Assembly: GCA_023425025.1 (NCBI GenBank)
Contig: JAFADG010000034.1
Location: 1 to 56,273 of the forward strand
Source: Bacillota bacterium
GTDB taxonomy: Bacteria > Bacillota > Clostridia > Christensenellales > Aristaeellaceae
Reading direction: 5' to 3'
Length of the DNA stretch: 56,273 nucleotides
The notes below the pieces were generated by a model. The model was not told where the DNA came from. It saw only the letters and a program-made list of their open reading frames with translations, and did not search any database. The position numbers and the translations under genes are program-made. Positions 1 to 7,732 of this stretch are shown one piece after another (the stretch's first letter is position 1; the number at the start of each line of letters is the position of its first letter).

Positions 1-500
1 CCGATATCGCCTGTGGGACCCGTGTCGCCCGTGGGACCGATATCGCCCGTGGGACCAGTGTCACCCGTAGGACCTGTGTCGCCTGTGGGACCGGTAATTG
101 AGGGGTTTTCAATTGTTACCAAAGCTGAGCCCGGTGTAACTGTAATGTCGAGAGTTGCGCTTTGGAAAGTTAAATCCTCTCCAAAACCGACATCGGCTGA
201 TCCTGTGGTGCCAAACACAGTAAAGAGCGCTTCACCCGCATCAAATGTGCCGGTGGGCCCGGTGTCGCCGGTGGGACCCGTGTCGCCGGTGGGGCCGGTG
301 TCACCCGTGGGGCCTGTGTCGCCGGTGGGACCCGTGTCCCCCGTGGGGCCTGTGTCGCCGGTGGGGCCTGTGTCGCCGGTGGGACCCGTGTCACCAGTGG
401 GGCCGGTGTCGCCCGTGGGACCCGTGTCGCCGGTGGGACCGGTGTCGCCGTTGGGACCCGTGTCGCCCGTAGGACCCGTGGGACCGGTGGCGGCAGTCAT
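1..500 (-). CDS. Collagen-like protein, downstream half of a gene split by the element (partial)
   Basis: Read on the minus strand, this frame is an unbroken run of Gly-X-Thr collagen triplets (GPTGDT type). It is interrupted at about 90-250 by a non-collagen, beta-rich segment (GTFDAGEALFTVFGTTG onward), then returns to triplets and runs off the window edge. The plus-strand reading (PVSPVGP) is the antisense shadow. Native coding stops at 488. An ATG at 498-500 lies inside the element's terminal repeat and has no ribosome binding site, so independent translation is doubtful. Joining this half at the GT dinucleotide to the half at 54203-55057 gives the continuous frame GDTGPTGPTGD. The family is spore-surface (exosporium) filament proteins of the BclA type. 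The link to spores is from family knowledge; the split and the frame are seen directly. Confidence 0.85.
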   Translation of the reverse strand, partial: MTAATGPTGPTGDTGPNGDTGPTGDTGPTGDTGPTGDTGPTGDTGPTGDTGPTGDTGPTGDTGPTGDTGPTGDTGPTGDTGPTGTFDAGEALFTVFGTTGSADVGFGEDLTFQSATLDITVTPGSALVTIENPSITGPTGDTGPTGDTGPTGDIGPTGDTGPTGDI

Positions 501-513
501 TTATGTACAACCG
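487..513 (+). repeat. Left attachment site: GT core plus 25-bp inverted repeat
   Basis: The 25 bp at 489-513 (starting GGCGGCAGTCATTTATG and ending ACAACCG) are the exact reverse complement of 54176-54200. Immediately outside is GT (487-488), and the same GT in the same orientation sits outside the other end (54201-54202). Inverted arms with a directly repeated, non-palindromic dinucleotide are what a large serine integrase leaves when its attP has symmetric arms. The match stops exactly at 513. Confidence 0.9.
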
Positions 514-762
514 TAGAAAGCCGCACAGTTCCTGCATGTGTGCACTCTTGATAGCGGTTGTATATGCCGGCAGAGAAATATCTTTTCACGCGAGCGGAAA
601 TATGAGAGGCTCCGGGGGGCAACTCAAGAAACCAAGCCCAAAGCATCCGGTGCAGATAGATAAATGCCCTGCGCGCCTGCTTCCGTCCATGCAGCGGTTA
701 ACGGCATCACCACCTCCCGCGTATGGTTATAGGGAGAATTGGAAGGACTGCATACACAAGAA

Positions 763-825
763 CCTATGCCGTGATACCGTTCAGCCGGTAAACAGGAAAA
801 AGGCTGTCTTCTATCATGGCATAGG
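763..825. repeat. Nested inverted repeat in the left-end spacer
   Basis: CCTATGCCGTGATA (763-776) pairs with TATCATGGCATAGG (812-825) at 13 of 14 positions. An inner AGCC/GGCT pair (783-786 and 802-805) lies between the arms. It sits just past the stop of the GH10-like gene and may form a terminator-like RNA hairpin on the minus strand, although no clear T tract follows. Apart from this, I see no credible gene in 514-860; the overlapping ORFs there have no start signals and no family resemblance. Confidence 0.5.
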
Positions 826-860
826 CTGTAAAGCACAGGAAAGAACCGAGGGGGGATATA

Positions 861-2105
861 TTATGGGATTTGTATCCGGATAACGTGCGCATCATCACTC
901 CCGGTATAAAAGCTCTCACGAAGCAAATCCTGCTTGACCGTTGTTTTTTTGCCGTTATAATCGATGGTAATATCATAGCTGCCAAAGAAAAGGCGCGTTC
1001 CGCAAACACCGTTGGACCCGCTCACAAGGTCGGCATCGGTATGCCATTCACGGTGGATCAAGTCATACAGCGTATTGTACACAGGCTTGATCTTCAAATC
1101 CTCCGTGACAACGCCGGCCGGCGCGCCAAGCCAGCGGTGATCTATAAAGTCAAACCAGGAGAGCGCCTCCGTTGCCGGGTGGCTGAATACCAGCGTATAG
1201 AAGTCGCGGGCATATTCAGCCTGGGAATAAAGATCCTCCTCGGTTTCTTTCCAAAGGTTTTCGGTACTCGACTGATAATTGACCGGCCCTGCGGGCACCC
1301 CGCTTATGATGGAGCACTCCGGGAAATGAATGGGCCAGCCGAACGCCGCTGCGCGCTCTATGGTATCCAGCGTTTGTTGATAGCCCCAGCGCTCCTTGTG
1401 CATATGGCTTTGCATGCCAAGTATATCGATATCAATATCGTTTTCCCGCATCTCGCGCAAAAAGCTGTAGTATTCATCCGCGTGAACGTTCCAGTCGCCA
1501 TAAAGCAGTTTTGCATCGGGCTTGAATGACCGAACAAGCCGTGTTCCAAACTTCATCATATTTATAGGCCCATATTGGCGAACCCAGCGGGATACCGGCG
1601 TATCAAAACGGTCGTTCACAGTCGTCTCATTGGCAACGTCAAAGAATTCAAAATCATTCCCATGAACCGTCATGAGCCGGGATATACGCTCAGTGTATAA
1701 TTCCTTGACATCATCGGTATAGCTGACCCATTCGGGTGTGAGCTCATGCCAGATCAGTGCATGCAGCTTCTTTTTCAGGTTGTGCTCCTTTGCCCACTTG
1801 ACAAGGTTCGACGTATACGGTTCGTTGTACGCATTCCGCTTTGGCTCATACCAGCTCCAATGATAAGGTATCATTGTGTAGTTGAACATTTTTATGAATT
1901 CTTCGGTGAACAGATCATTCATTTCCTTGGTTTCATACGTGCCGTATTGGTAACAAACTGCGCCGAAGAGGTACTGGTGGTTTTTCATGCGGACGGTGAC
2001 GGCCGCATTGTCAACCGGCTTTCCATCCCGTAAAACTACTATCTCCACATTTTTTTGGCGGACCTGCCTGATACGCTGCCGGGCATTTGAAACGATGTCG
2101 CTCAT
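861..2105 (-). CDS. GH10-like glycoside hydrolase (putative intracellular endo-xylanase type)
   Basis: The product is 414 residues. The start at 2105 is chosen for its AGGAGGGGG ribosome binding site 8 nt upstream; the longer reading lacks one. GH10 hallmarks appear in order: an N-terminal beta segment (RDGKPVDNAAVTVRM, residues 27-40), HALIWHELTPEW (115-126, matching the family's HxLxWH), the acid/base region DVANE (Glu160), GMQSH (230-234) and a likely nucleophile in HFPECS (Glu263, where classic xylanases have TELD). GH10 enzymes cleave beta-1,4-xylan-type backbones. There is no signal peptide, so it probably acts on imported oligosaccharides. The altered nucleophile context makes substrate assignment uncertain. 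It is transcribed divergently from the ROK kinase, with an operator copy in its leader. Confidence 0.85.
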   Translation of the reverse strand: MSDIVSNARQRIRQVRQKNVEIVVLRDGKPVDNAAVTVRMKNHQYLFGAVCYQYGTYETKEMNDLFTEEFIKMFNYTMIPYHWSWYEPKRNAYNEPYTSNLVKWAKEHNLKKKLHALIWHELTPEWVSYTDDVKELYTERISRLMTVHGNDFEFFDVANETTVNDRFDTPVSRWVRQYGPINMMKFGTRLVRSFKPDAKLLYGDWNVHADEYYSFLREMRENDIDIDILGMQSHMHKERWGYQQTLDTIERAAAFGWPIHFPECSIISGVPAGPVNYQSSTENLWKETEEDLYSQAEYARDFYTLVFSHPATEALSWFDFIDHRWLGAPAGVVTEDLKIKPVYNTLYDLIHREWHTDADLVSGSNGVCGTRLFFGSYDITIDYNGKKTTVKQDLLRESFYTGSDDAHVIRIQIP

Positions 2106-2225
2106 TTTTGTCCCCCTCCTCTGATAGCATGATGATTGACCGGCGGTTACGGTTTGAAATCGATGCGCCTTGACGAATCGCGGGTGCATTCGTACAGCTC
2201 CTGTTTGCCAGGACCTATTGCCAAA

Positions 2226-2241
2226 GGAAAAACGTTTATCC
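2226..2241. promoter_or_regulatory. LacI-type operator for the GH10-like gene
   Basis: GGAAAAACGTTTATCC differs at one position from the island palindrome GGATAAACGTTTATCC. It lies about 40 nt downstream of the expected start of the minus-strand promoter at 2286-2314, a roadblock position. Confidence 0.75.
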
Positions 2242-2285
2242 TCCGAAGCAAAACAAACCTCACCCAGCTTGTTCCCAACATGCAC

Positions 2286-2314
2286 AGCATACCGTTTTCC
2301 CGTCATTTTGTCAA
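2286..2314 (-). promoter_or_regulatory. Promoter of the GH10-like gene
   Basis: On the minus strand TTGACA (2309-2314) is followed after 17 nt by TATGCT (2286-2291), a good housekeeping sigma match. The gap 2106-2465 between the divergent genes is filled by this promoter, the operator at 2226 and the opposing promoter at 2356. Confidence 0.75.
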
Positions 2315-2355
2315 GAAATCAAGCGGCTGTTTATACTGTTTGGGGTCATCCGGGT

Positions 2356-2412
2356 TTGACAATGCAAAGAAAGTGTGCTACGCTGTGCGCAAGGTGAGTT
2401 AAACGTTATTCC
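2356..2412 (+). promoter_or_regulatory. Promoter and degenerate operator for the ROK kinase gene
   Basis: TTGACA (2356-2361) is followed after 17 nt by TACGCT (2379-2384). Downstream, AGTTAAACGTTATTCC (2397-2412) keeps the core of the island operator with one base lost from its right half. The site is weaker than the others. Confidence 0.55.
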
Positions 2413-2465
2413 AATCCGATTTTTTACTATTTACCGTGCGGGGAGAACCGGGAAGGGATGATTTT

Positions 2466-3368
2466 GTGACGCAGACCGTTGCATTGGGGCTGGACATAGG
2501 GGGAACCCATGTGCGCATGGGACTGGTGGAGCCTTCGGGGGAGCTTACGCATTTTGTTATGCACAAAACGGCCGACTTTATTCGGGAAGGCTTTGTGGAT
2601 GTGCTTTCCCACACAATATTGTCTTACCTTGACGCCCATCTGTGCGGCCGCTCCCTTCATACCGTATCAATGGGTTTCCCTTCCGCCATTGACAGGGCAT
2701 GCCGGGTGCTGTATTCCACGCCAAGCATTCCGGGGCTTTCCGATATTGATATCGTTGCGGCAATGGAAAATCGCCTCCGTCTGCCTGTTTGCATCAGCCG
2801 GGATGTGAACATGCTGTATCTGTATGATGCCCGCCGCTACAGCCTGCCGGATACCGGGGTGGTAATCGGCGTGTATTTCGGCACAGGCATTGGCAATGCC
2901 ATCGCCGTCAACGGACAACTGCTCAGAGGCAGAAACGGCGTGGCGGGAGAATTGGGCCATATTCCCGTATGGGGAAAAAGCGATGCCTGCGGCTGCGGCA
3001 ATAGCGGGTGCATGGAACTGTATGCCGCCGGCCAGGCGCTCGCCAGGCTGCACAACGCCCATTTTGCCGGTACCCCCATGGAGGATGTATTTGCGCGCCA
3101 CGGCGGGGATGAACGGCTGGATGATTTTCTGGAAGCGATGACGTTGCCCCTTGCCACGGAAATCAACCTGCTGGACCCCGAGGCCGTGGTGCTGGGCGGC
3201 GGCGTGCTTCAAATGAAAGGCTTTCCGCGGGACGTGTTGGAAAGAAAACTCCGTGCCCATGTACGCAAGCCCTATCCCGAAAACACTTTGAAGCTGATCT
3301 ATTCCGATTTGCAGCAGGAAAACGGCGTTATTGGCGCCGGATACTATGGGTTTTTGCAAAAAGCATAG
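2466..3368 (+). CDS. alsK: ROK-family sugar kinase, D-allose kinase-like
   Basis: The product is 300 residues. I chose the GTG start at 2466, preceded by GAAGGGATG, over an upstream GTG without a ribosome binding site. The N-terminus has the phosphate-binding LGLDIGGTHVRMGL motif. GVAGELGHIPV followed by CGCGNSGC is the ROK zinc signature. MGFPSAI, the STPSIPG stretch, SRDVN, the YFGTGIGNA loop and LDPEAVVLGGG follow the order in E. coli AlsK closely, more so than glucokinase or NagC. AlsK phosphorylates D-allose to allose 6-phosphate in the cytoplasm. A different aldohexose substrate is possible. A strong hairpin terminator follows, so the gene looks monocistronic. Confidence 0.8.
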   Translation: MTQTVALGLDIGGTHVRMGLVEPSGELTHFVMHKTADFIREGFVDVLSHTILSYLDAHLCGRSLHTVSMGFPSAIDRACRVLYSTPSIPGLSDIDIVAAMENRLRLPVCISRDVNMLYLYDARRYSLPDTGVVIGVYFGTGIGNAIAVNGQLLRGRNGVAGELGHIPVWGKSDACGCGNSGCMELYAAGQALARLHNAHFAGTPMEDVFARHGGDERLDDFLEAMTLPLATEINLLDPEAVVLGGGVLQMKGFPRDVLERKLRAHVRKPYPENTLKLIYSDLQQENGVIGAGYYGFLQKA

Positions 3369-3383
3369 CATTGAGTGATACAG

Positions 3384-3422
3384 CGAAACACGACTCCCGT
3401 CGTTTGAGGGAGTCGTGTTTCG
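3384..3422 (+). terminator. Rho-independent terminator after the ROK kinase
   Basis: A 15-bp perfect stem, CGAAACACGACTCCC with its complement GGGAGTCGTGTTTCG, has a 9-nt loop and is followed by TTTATCTGCTTCTTT. Confidence 0.8.
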
Positions 3423-3470
3423 TTTATCTGCTTCTTTACCGCCGGGAACCTTCTTTCTTGCGCTGTGCAA

Positions 3471-4397
3471 TCATCCCTCCGACCCGGCGGTACCCATCAG
3501 GGCCTGGGCTTCCTCCAAGCTGGGCATGCCGGTCTGGGCCCCCAGCTTGGTCACGGACAGGGCGGCCGCCGCGTTGGCCAGCACCACCGCCTTTTCAAGC
3601 GGAAAGCCTTGGGCAAGGCCTGCCGCCAGACCTCCGTTGAAGGTATCCCCGGCAGCGGTGGAATCCACCGCCTTCACTTTGAACGAAGGGATATGGGTCC
3701 AGTTGTCCTCAAAGGCGATGTACGCCCCGTTGGCGCCCGATTTGTGCACCACGCAGGAAACGCCCATTTGAATCAGGTGCCGCGCCCGTTCCTGTATCCC
3801 CGCGTCCTCCGCAAGATCGCCGGTGATGGTTACAAGCTCCGTGGCGTTGGGGGTGACAATGCTTACCTTGGAAAGCAGCTCCCGGTTCAAAGGTCTGGCG
3901 GGAGCGGGATCCAGGATAATCGTCTTGCCAAGGGCATGCAGCTTGTCCACCGCGGCCTGCACCGTTTCCAGAGGGATTTCCAGCTGCAACAAGAAGATAT
4001 CGGCGTCGCTGAGCAGGGGAAATATTTCTTCCAACCATGCCGGCGTGCAGGTATCGTTGGCCCCCGGCACGACAATGATGTGGTTTTCCCCCGCGTCATC
4101 CACCTCGATGGCGGCCACCCCGGTGCCCGCGGCAGGATCGAACCCCACCGCCTGAACGCCGGTGCCGATTTTTTCAAAATGGGCAAGGTACATGCGTCCA
4201 TATAAATCATCGCCTACCCGCCCGGCCATGAAGGTCGGCACGCCCAGACGGGAGAGGGCCACCGCCTGGTTGGCGCCTTTGCCGCCGGGAATGGTTTGAA
4301 AAGAAATGCCGCGCCTGGTTTCGCCGGGCTTTGGAAACTTGTCTGTCCTTGTGACCATGTCCATGTTGACGGAACCGATGACGCAGCATTTTTTCAT
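3471..4397 (-). CDS. rbsK: Ribokinase (PfkB family)
   Basis: The product is 308 residues, the normal ribokinase length. The N-terminus GSVNMDMV and the segment IPGGKGANQAVALSRLG match the first PfkB signature. The anion hole and catalytic Asp lie in VDSTAAGDTFNGGLA near residue 250. Ribokinase makes ribose 5-phosphate from ribose and ATP in the cytoplasm. The gene is last in a minus-strand operon behind the glycyl radical enzyme and its activase, 17 nt after the activase stop, with AAGGAG upstream of its ATG. Ribose could come from the nucleoside hydrolase at 23845. A closely related pentose or ketose substrate cannot be excluded. Confidence 0.9.
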   Translation of the reverse strand: MKKCCVIGSVNMDMVTRTDKFPKPGETRRGISFQTIPGGKGANQAVALSRLGVPTFMAGRVGDDLYGRMYLAHFEKIGTGVQAVGFDPAAGTGVAAIEVDDAGENHIIVVPGANDTCTPAWLEEIFPLLSDADIFLLQLEIPLETVQAAVDKLHALGKTIILDPAPARPLNRELLSKVSIVTPNATELVTITGDLAEDAGIQERARHLIQMGVSCVVHKSGANGAYIAFEDNWTHIPSFKVKAVDSTAAGDTFNGGLAAGLAQGFPLEKAVVLANAAAALSVTKLGAQTGMPSLEEAQALMGTAGSEG

Positions 4398-4414
4398 AGA
4401 GTCTGCTCCTTCGC

Positions 4415-5326
4415 TTAGCCCCAGACCACGGGGCGCTTTGTGTGCGCGTGAAAATACGCGAGGACTTCTTGCTTTTGCTCCGTGCCCATGTCGGGCAGGT
4501 GGGACAGCGTATAGGGTTTCCCCAGTTGCTTGTACTTTCCTGTCCCCATCCGGTGGTAGGCCATCAGTTCGGCCCGGGGGATGTTCGGGTACCGCTCAAG
4601 CAAGGCAATAATGCCGTCATAATGGGCAGTCTCCGTGTTGCAGCCGGGAATGATGGGGCAGCGCAGGATAATGGCTGCTCCCAGCTTATAAAGCATATCC
4701 AGGTTGTTTAGGATGCGCCGGCTGCCGGCCCCCGTCAGTACCTGGTGGGCCGCCGGGTCCGTGGCCTTGTAATCATACAGGAAGATATCCGTCAGCCTTG
4801 CCGCTTCCCGCAGGGCCTCTTCCTCCACACGCCCGCAGGTTTCGATGCAGGTATGCAGGTTTTGCTCTTTGGCGGCTTTCAAAAGGGCCAGGGTGAATTC
4901 CGCCTGCAGCAGCGGTTCGCCGCCGGAGACAGTGATCCCCCCGCCGGAGGTATCGTAGTACCGCTTGTCCTTCATGACCTCTTGGATGACATCCTCCGCC
5001 GTTATGGTCCTGCCGCTTAACGCCAGGGCATCATAGGCGCAGGCTTCCACGCAGGCGCCGCAGGCGATGCATTTGTCAAAATCCACCCGGTGCTGCCCAG
5101 GGGTAACATGGTGGACATCCGCCGGGCACACCTTCTCGCATGCGCCGCAGCGCACGCAGGCGGATTCCACATACCGCAATTGCACCTTGGGGCTGATGCA
5201 CTCCGGGTTATGGCACCACAGGCACCGAAGGGGGCAGCCTTTTAAAAAGACCGTGGTGCGGATGCCCGGCCCGTCATCCACCGAAAAGCGCTGGATATCT
5301 GTAATGAGTCCCGTTACGGCAGCCAT
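4415..5326 (-). CDS. Glycyl radical enzyme activase (radical SAM)
   Basis: The product is 303 residues. The ATG at 5326 lies one base after the stop of the glycyl radical enzyme, so translation is probably coupled; the upstream part of the open frame is not coding. The radical-SAM cluster motif CPLRCLWC (Cys31, Cys35, Cys38) is followed by two ferredoxin-type 4Fe-4S motifs (CVRCGACEKVCP and CIACGACVEACA) and SGGEPLLQ. This three-cluster layout is typical of activases for glycyl radical enzymes other than pyruvate formate-lyase. It uses S-adenosylmethionine to place the radical on the partner encoded just upstream. Confidence 0.93.
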   Translation of the reverse strand: MAAVTGLITDIQRFSVDDGPGIRTTVFLKGCPLRCLWCHNPECISPKVQLRYVESACVRCGACEKVCPADVHHVTPGQHRVDFDKCIACGACVEACAYDALALSGRTITAEDVIQEVMKDKRYYDTSGGGITVSGGEPLLQAEFTLALLKAAKEQNLHTCIETCGRVEEEALREAARLTDIFLYDYKATDPAAHQVLTGAGSRRILNNLDMLYKLGAAIILRCPIIPGCNTETAHYDGIIALLERYPNIPRAELMAYHRMGTGKYKQLGKPYTLSHLPDMGTEQKQEVLAYFHAHTKRPVVWG

Positions 5327-5327
5327 A

Positions 5328-7565
5328 TCAATGCACGGTGCGTGACAGCACTTCCTGCTGCACGTCTTTTTCCAGCTCCACAAACCGGGCGCTGAACCCG
5401 CCCACCCGGACCAGCAGCGAGCGGTGCTTTTCGGGATGGTTAAGAGCATCCTCCAGGTCCTCGCGCCCGATGACGGTGATCATGGCCTGGGTGCCGCCGT
5501 TTTCAAAATACGCGTCCAGCAGCGCGCGCACCTTTTCGGGCGCCCGCGCAAACACATCCCGGCCAAACTTGATGTTCTGCACGGAGCCCGCGTGATTTTC
5601 CGGCGGGAAGGAGGCCAGGGAATTGAGCATGGCGGTAACGCCGCTATTATCCATGCCGCCTACGGGATTGTTGGCGTTGGCCATAAAGGTCAGCGCCTTG
5701 CGCCCGTCGGCGGAAGCGCCGGTCCAGCGGCCCAGGTACGTGTTGGCGGAATTGTTGATGACCACCATCAGGAAGGAATGGAGGCCTACCCGGTCCGCCT
5801 GCTCCTTGATGGTGCGGGCTTCAAAATCGTGCAGGTCCCGTGCCAGATCATCCACAGCCTTGATATCGTTGCCGTATTTCGGGGCCTTGAGAAGCAGCTT
5901 CTGCTCCTGTTCATAGCCCACAAAGTTGGCTTTCAGCGCTTCCAGCAAGCGGGCTGGGGTGATGGTTTTCTTTTTAAACACCGTTTCCCGGATGGCGGCC
6001 AGGCTGTCCACCGTATTGATATTGCCGTAGGATTCCAGCGTGGCCCCAAGGTAGGCGATGCCCCCCGACAGCATGGATTTTCCGTTTTCGATGCAGCCGT
6101 CATACAAAAGGCTCATCATCAGGAAGGGGGCCTGCTTGGCGGTCTCCTCCAAAATAACGGCTTCCGCTTCAGCCAATACCTCAATATAATGGGTGATCTG
6201 CTTTTTATAGGCCGCGTAGAAATCCTCAAAGGTAGCATATTCCTCAAAGCGGCCCAGCGCAAGGCCCATAGCGCGGTTCAAAACGATCTCACGGCCATCA
6301 AACAGCGTCACTTCCAGGGCTTTGAGCATATTGATCACGCCGTTGGGCGAGCCAAAGCTTTCATGGTCGATGATGTATTCGCCGCAGCCAAAGGGCACAT
6401 ACTGCTCCGCCTTATTACGGGGCAGGCGGAAGGCGTTTTGCACGGCCGGCACGTTCACGTCGTCGCTGTACAGCATGGGATAGGTGGCGCCCTGGCCGAT
6501 CACTTCCAGCGCCGTTTGGTACAGCCGGTCATCCATACCCTTGTACAGGCGCAGCGTCAATTGAGGCTCGATATCATGGACGATGCGGGAGGCCTCCATG
6601 GCCAGCAGAGCAAATGCATCGGCGTTTTTCGCATTCCTGCGGCCAACCCCGCCGATAACCACCCGCCCGTGATAAACGGTTTTCCGGGCCACCATCAGCC
6701 GCCACAGGCCGACAACGCACGCAAGGGCCTCCGACTGCGAAAGTGTACCGGCCGCCAGGTCGTTGGCCAAATAGTCCCCCAGATATACATCCATGCGGCC
6801 ATAGTCCATCACCCCGGCCAGGCAGGAGTACAGCCAGATTAGTTGAATGGCCTGGCGGAAGGTTTGGGGGGCGTGGGAAGCGATGTGTCTAAGGTCCATG
6901 GCCATTTGCTCAAGCTCTCCCGCCCGCTGCGCCGCGGCATCCTTCATCATGGCATAGGCCTGCCCGGCATAGTACAGGCAGCATTCGCGGATCAAATCCA
7001 CCGTCAGGGACAGCCCTTCGTAAAACCCTTCCGGGTCGCCCAGCGTCCGCTTTTCTTCAACCTGCTTTTTGAGGCCCGGCAGTCCCAGGACCAGCAGGGT
7101 TTCGTAATTTTCATAAGCGCCTGTCATGCGGTACAGGGGAAAGCCCACGCCCACATCCCCCGCAAAGGAATCGCTGGGCAGATAGGTGCGGACGCGCTCG
7201 GTAAAATGCTCCTTGACATGGGCGGTGGTGCTTTCCTTTTCCCAGAAAGCCATCATATCCCGTATTTCGGCGGCCTCCGCGCTGCCTTCCGGAGCCGCTT
7301 CCAGCGCCTTTTGAAAAAAATCCGGGCGGTAAAAGTACCCCATCCCGTGGGGAAGCCGGTACAGCGTCACATCCGGGGAAAAGCCCACGCCCCGGTATTC
7401 CATGATGAGTGTTCTGCCCGCAAACAAATCCCCGTTTTCAATGGGGGGCAGCAGCGCGGGATATAGCACCTGAAGGCATTTCGCCTCCCGAATAGCCAGC
7501 GGGGCATGTTGATATTCCCTGAATACCTGCGTAAACTTTTTTTCAAGTGCAAGGTCTGCGCGCAT
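5328..7565 (-). CDS. Glycyl radical enzyme of unassigned substrate (PFL-like/dehydratase type)
   Basis: The product is 745 residues. The start at 7565 has AAGGAGG 8 nt upstream. The C-terminal RVGGFSARF carries the radical Gly at about residue 723. The thiyl radical Cys is in FGCGEY (Cys394); the Glu two residues later (Glu396) matches the C-x-E arrangement of glycyl radical eliminases such as glycerol, propanediol and choline-type enzymes, rather than the Cys-Cys of pyruvate formate-lyase. Gly between Cys and Glu is unusual, as most known members have Val or Ile. The enzyme is oxygen-sensitive and needs the activase encoded next. Beside ribokinase and an AraC regulator, a sugar- or polyol-derived substrate is likely but unproven. 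Confidence 0.88.
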   Translation of the reverse strand: MRADLALEKKFTQVFREYQHAPLAIREAKCLQVLYPALLPPIENGDLFAGRTLIMEYRGVGFSPDVTLYRLPHGMGYFYRPDFFQKALEAAPEGSAEAAEIRDMMAFWEKESTTAHVKEHFTERVRTYLPSDSFAGDVGVGFPLYRMTGAYENYETLLVLGLPGLKKQVEEKRTLGDPEGFYEGLSLTVDLIRECCLYYAGQAYAMMKDAAAQRAGELEQMAMDLRHIASHAPQTFRQAIQLIWLYSCLAGVMDYGRMDVYLGDYLANDLAAGTLSQSEALACVVGLWRLMVARKTVYHGRVVIGGVGRRNAKNADAFALLAMEASRIVHDIEPQLTLRLYKGMDDRLYQTALEVIGQGATYPMLYSDDVNVPAVQNAFRLPRNKAEQYVPFGCGEYIIDHESFGSPNGVINMLKALEVTLFDGREIVLNRAMGLALGRFEEYATFEDFYAAYKKQITHYIEVLAEAEAVILEETAKQAPFLMMSLLYDGCIENGKSMLSGGIAYLGATLESYGNINTVDSLAAIRETVFKKKTITPARLLEALKANFVGYEQEQKLLLKAPKYGNDIKAVDDLARDLHDFEARTIKEQADRVGLHSFLMVVINNSANTYLGRWTGASADGRKALTFMANANNPVGGMDNSGVTAMLNSLASFPPENHAGSVQNIKFGRDVFARAPEKVRALLDAYFENGGTQAMITVIGREDLEDALNHPEKHRSLLVRVGGFSARFVELEKDVQQEVLSRTVH

Positions 7566-7669
7566 TGTATGTGCCTCCTTATCCGAACAGGCGGATGTAT
7601 CCCGCAAAGCATGCGTTTCGCCGCGTTCTCTCCGTCCATTTGATTTTATTCTAGCATGGCCCGCATCCT

Positions 7670-7690
7670 TATGCTTGCGCTATGCTTGCG
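7670..7690. promoter_or_regulatory. Tandem 10-bp direct repeat, possible AraC-type site
   Basis: TATGCTTGCG occurs twice at 11-bp spacing (7670-7679 and 7681-7690) between the divergent glycyl radical operon and the AraC-type regulator. Direct repeats one helical turn apart in such a gap suggest a regulator site. This intergenic region has no copy of the island LacI palindrome. Confidence 0.4.
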
Positions 7691-7732
7691 GATTATGCTA
7701 TATTGATATCAAACTTTGAAGGAGACACGCGG

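Noticed and set aside
13..516. Plus-strand ORF of PVSPVGP repeats
   Set aside because: It is the antisense of Gly-X-Thr collagen triplets; the minus frame is a coherent collagen-like protein with a normal interposed domain.
503..883. A 126-residue ORF at the left end
   Set aside because: It starts inside the terminal repeat, has no ribosome binding site and no recognisable composition or motif.
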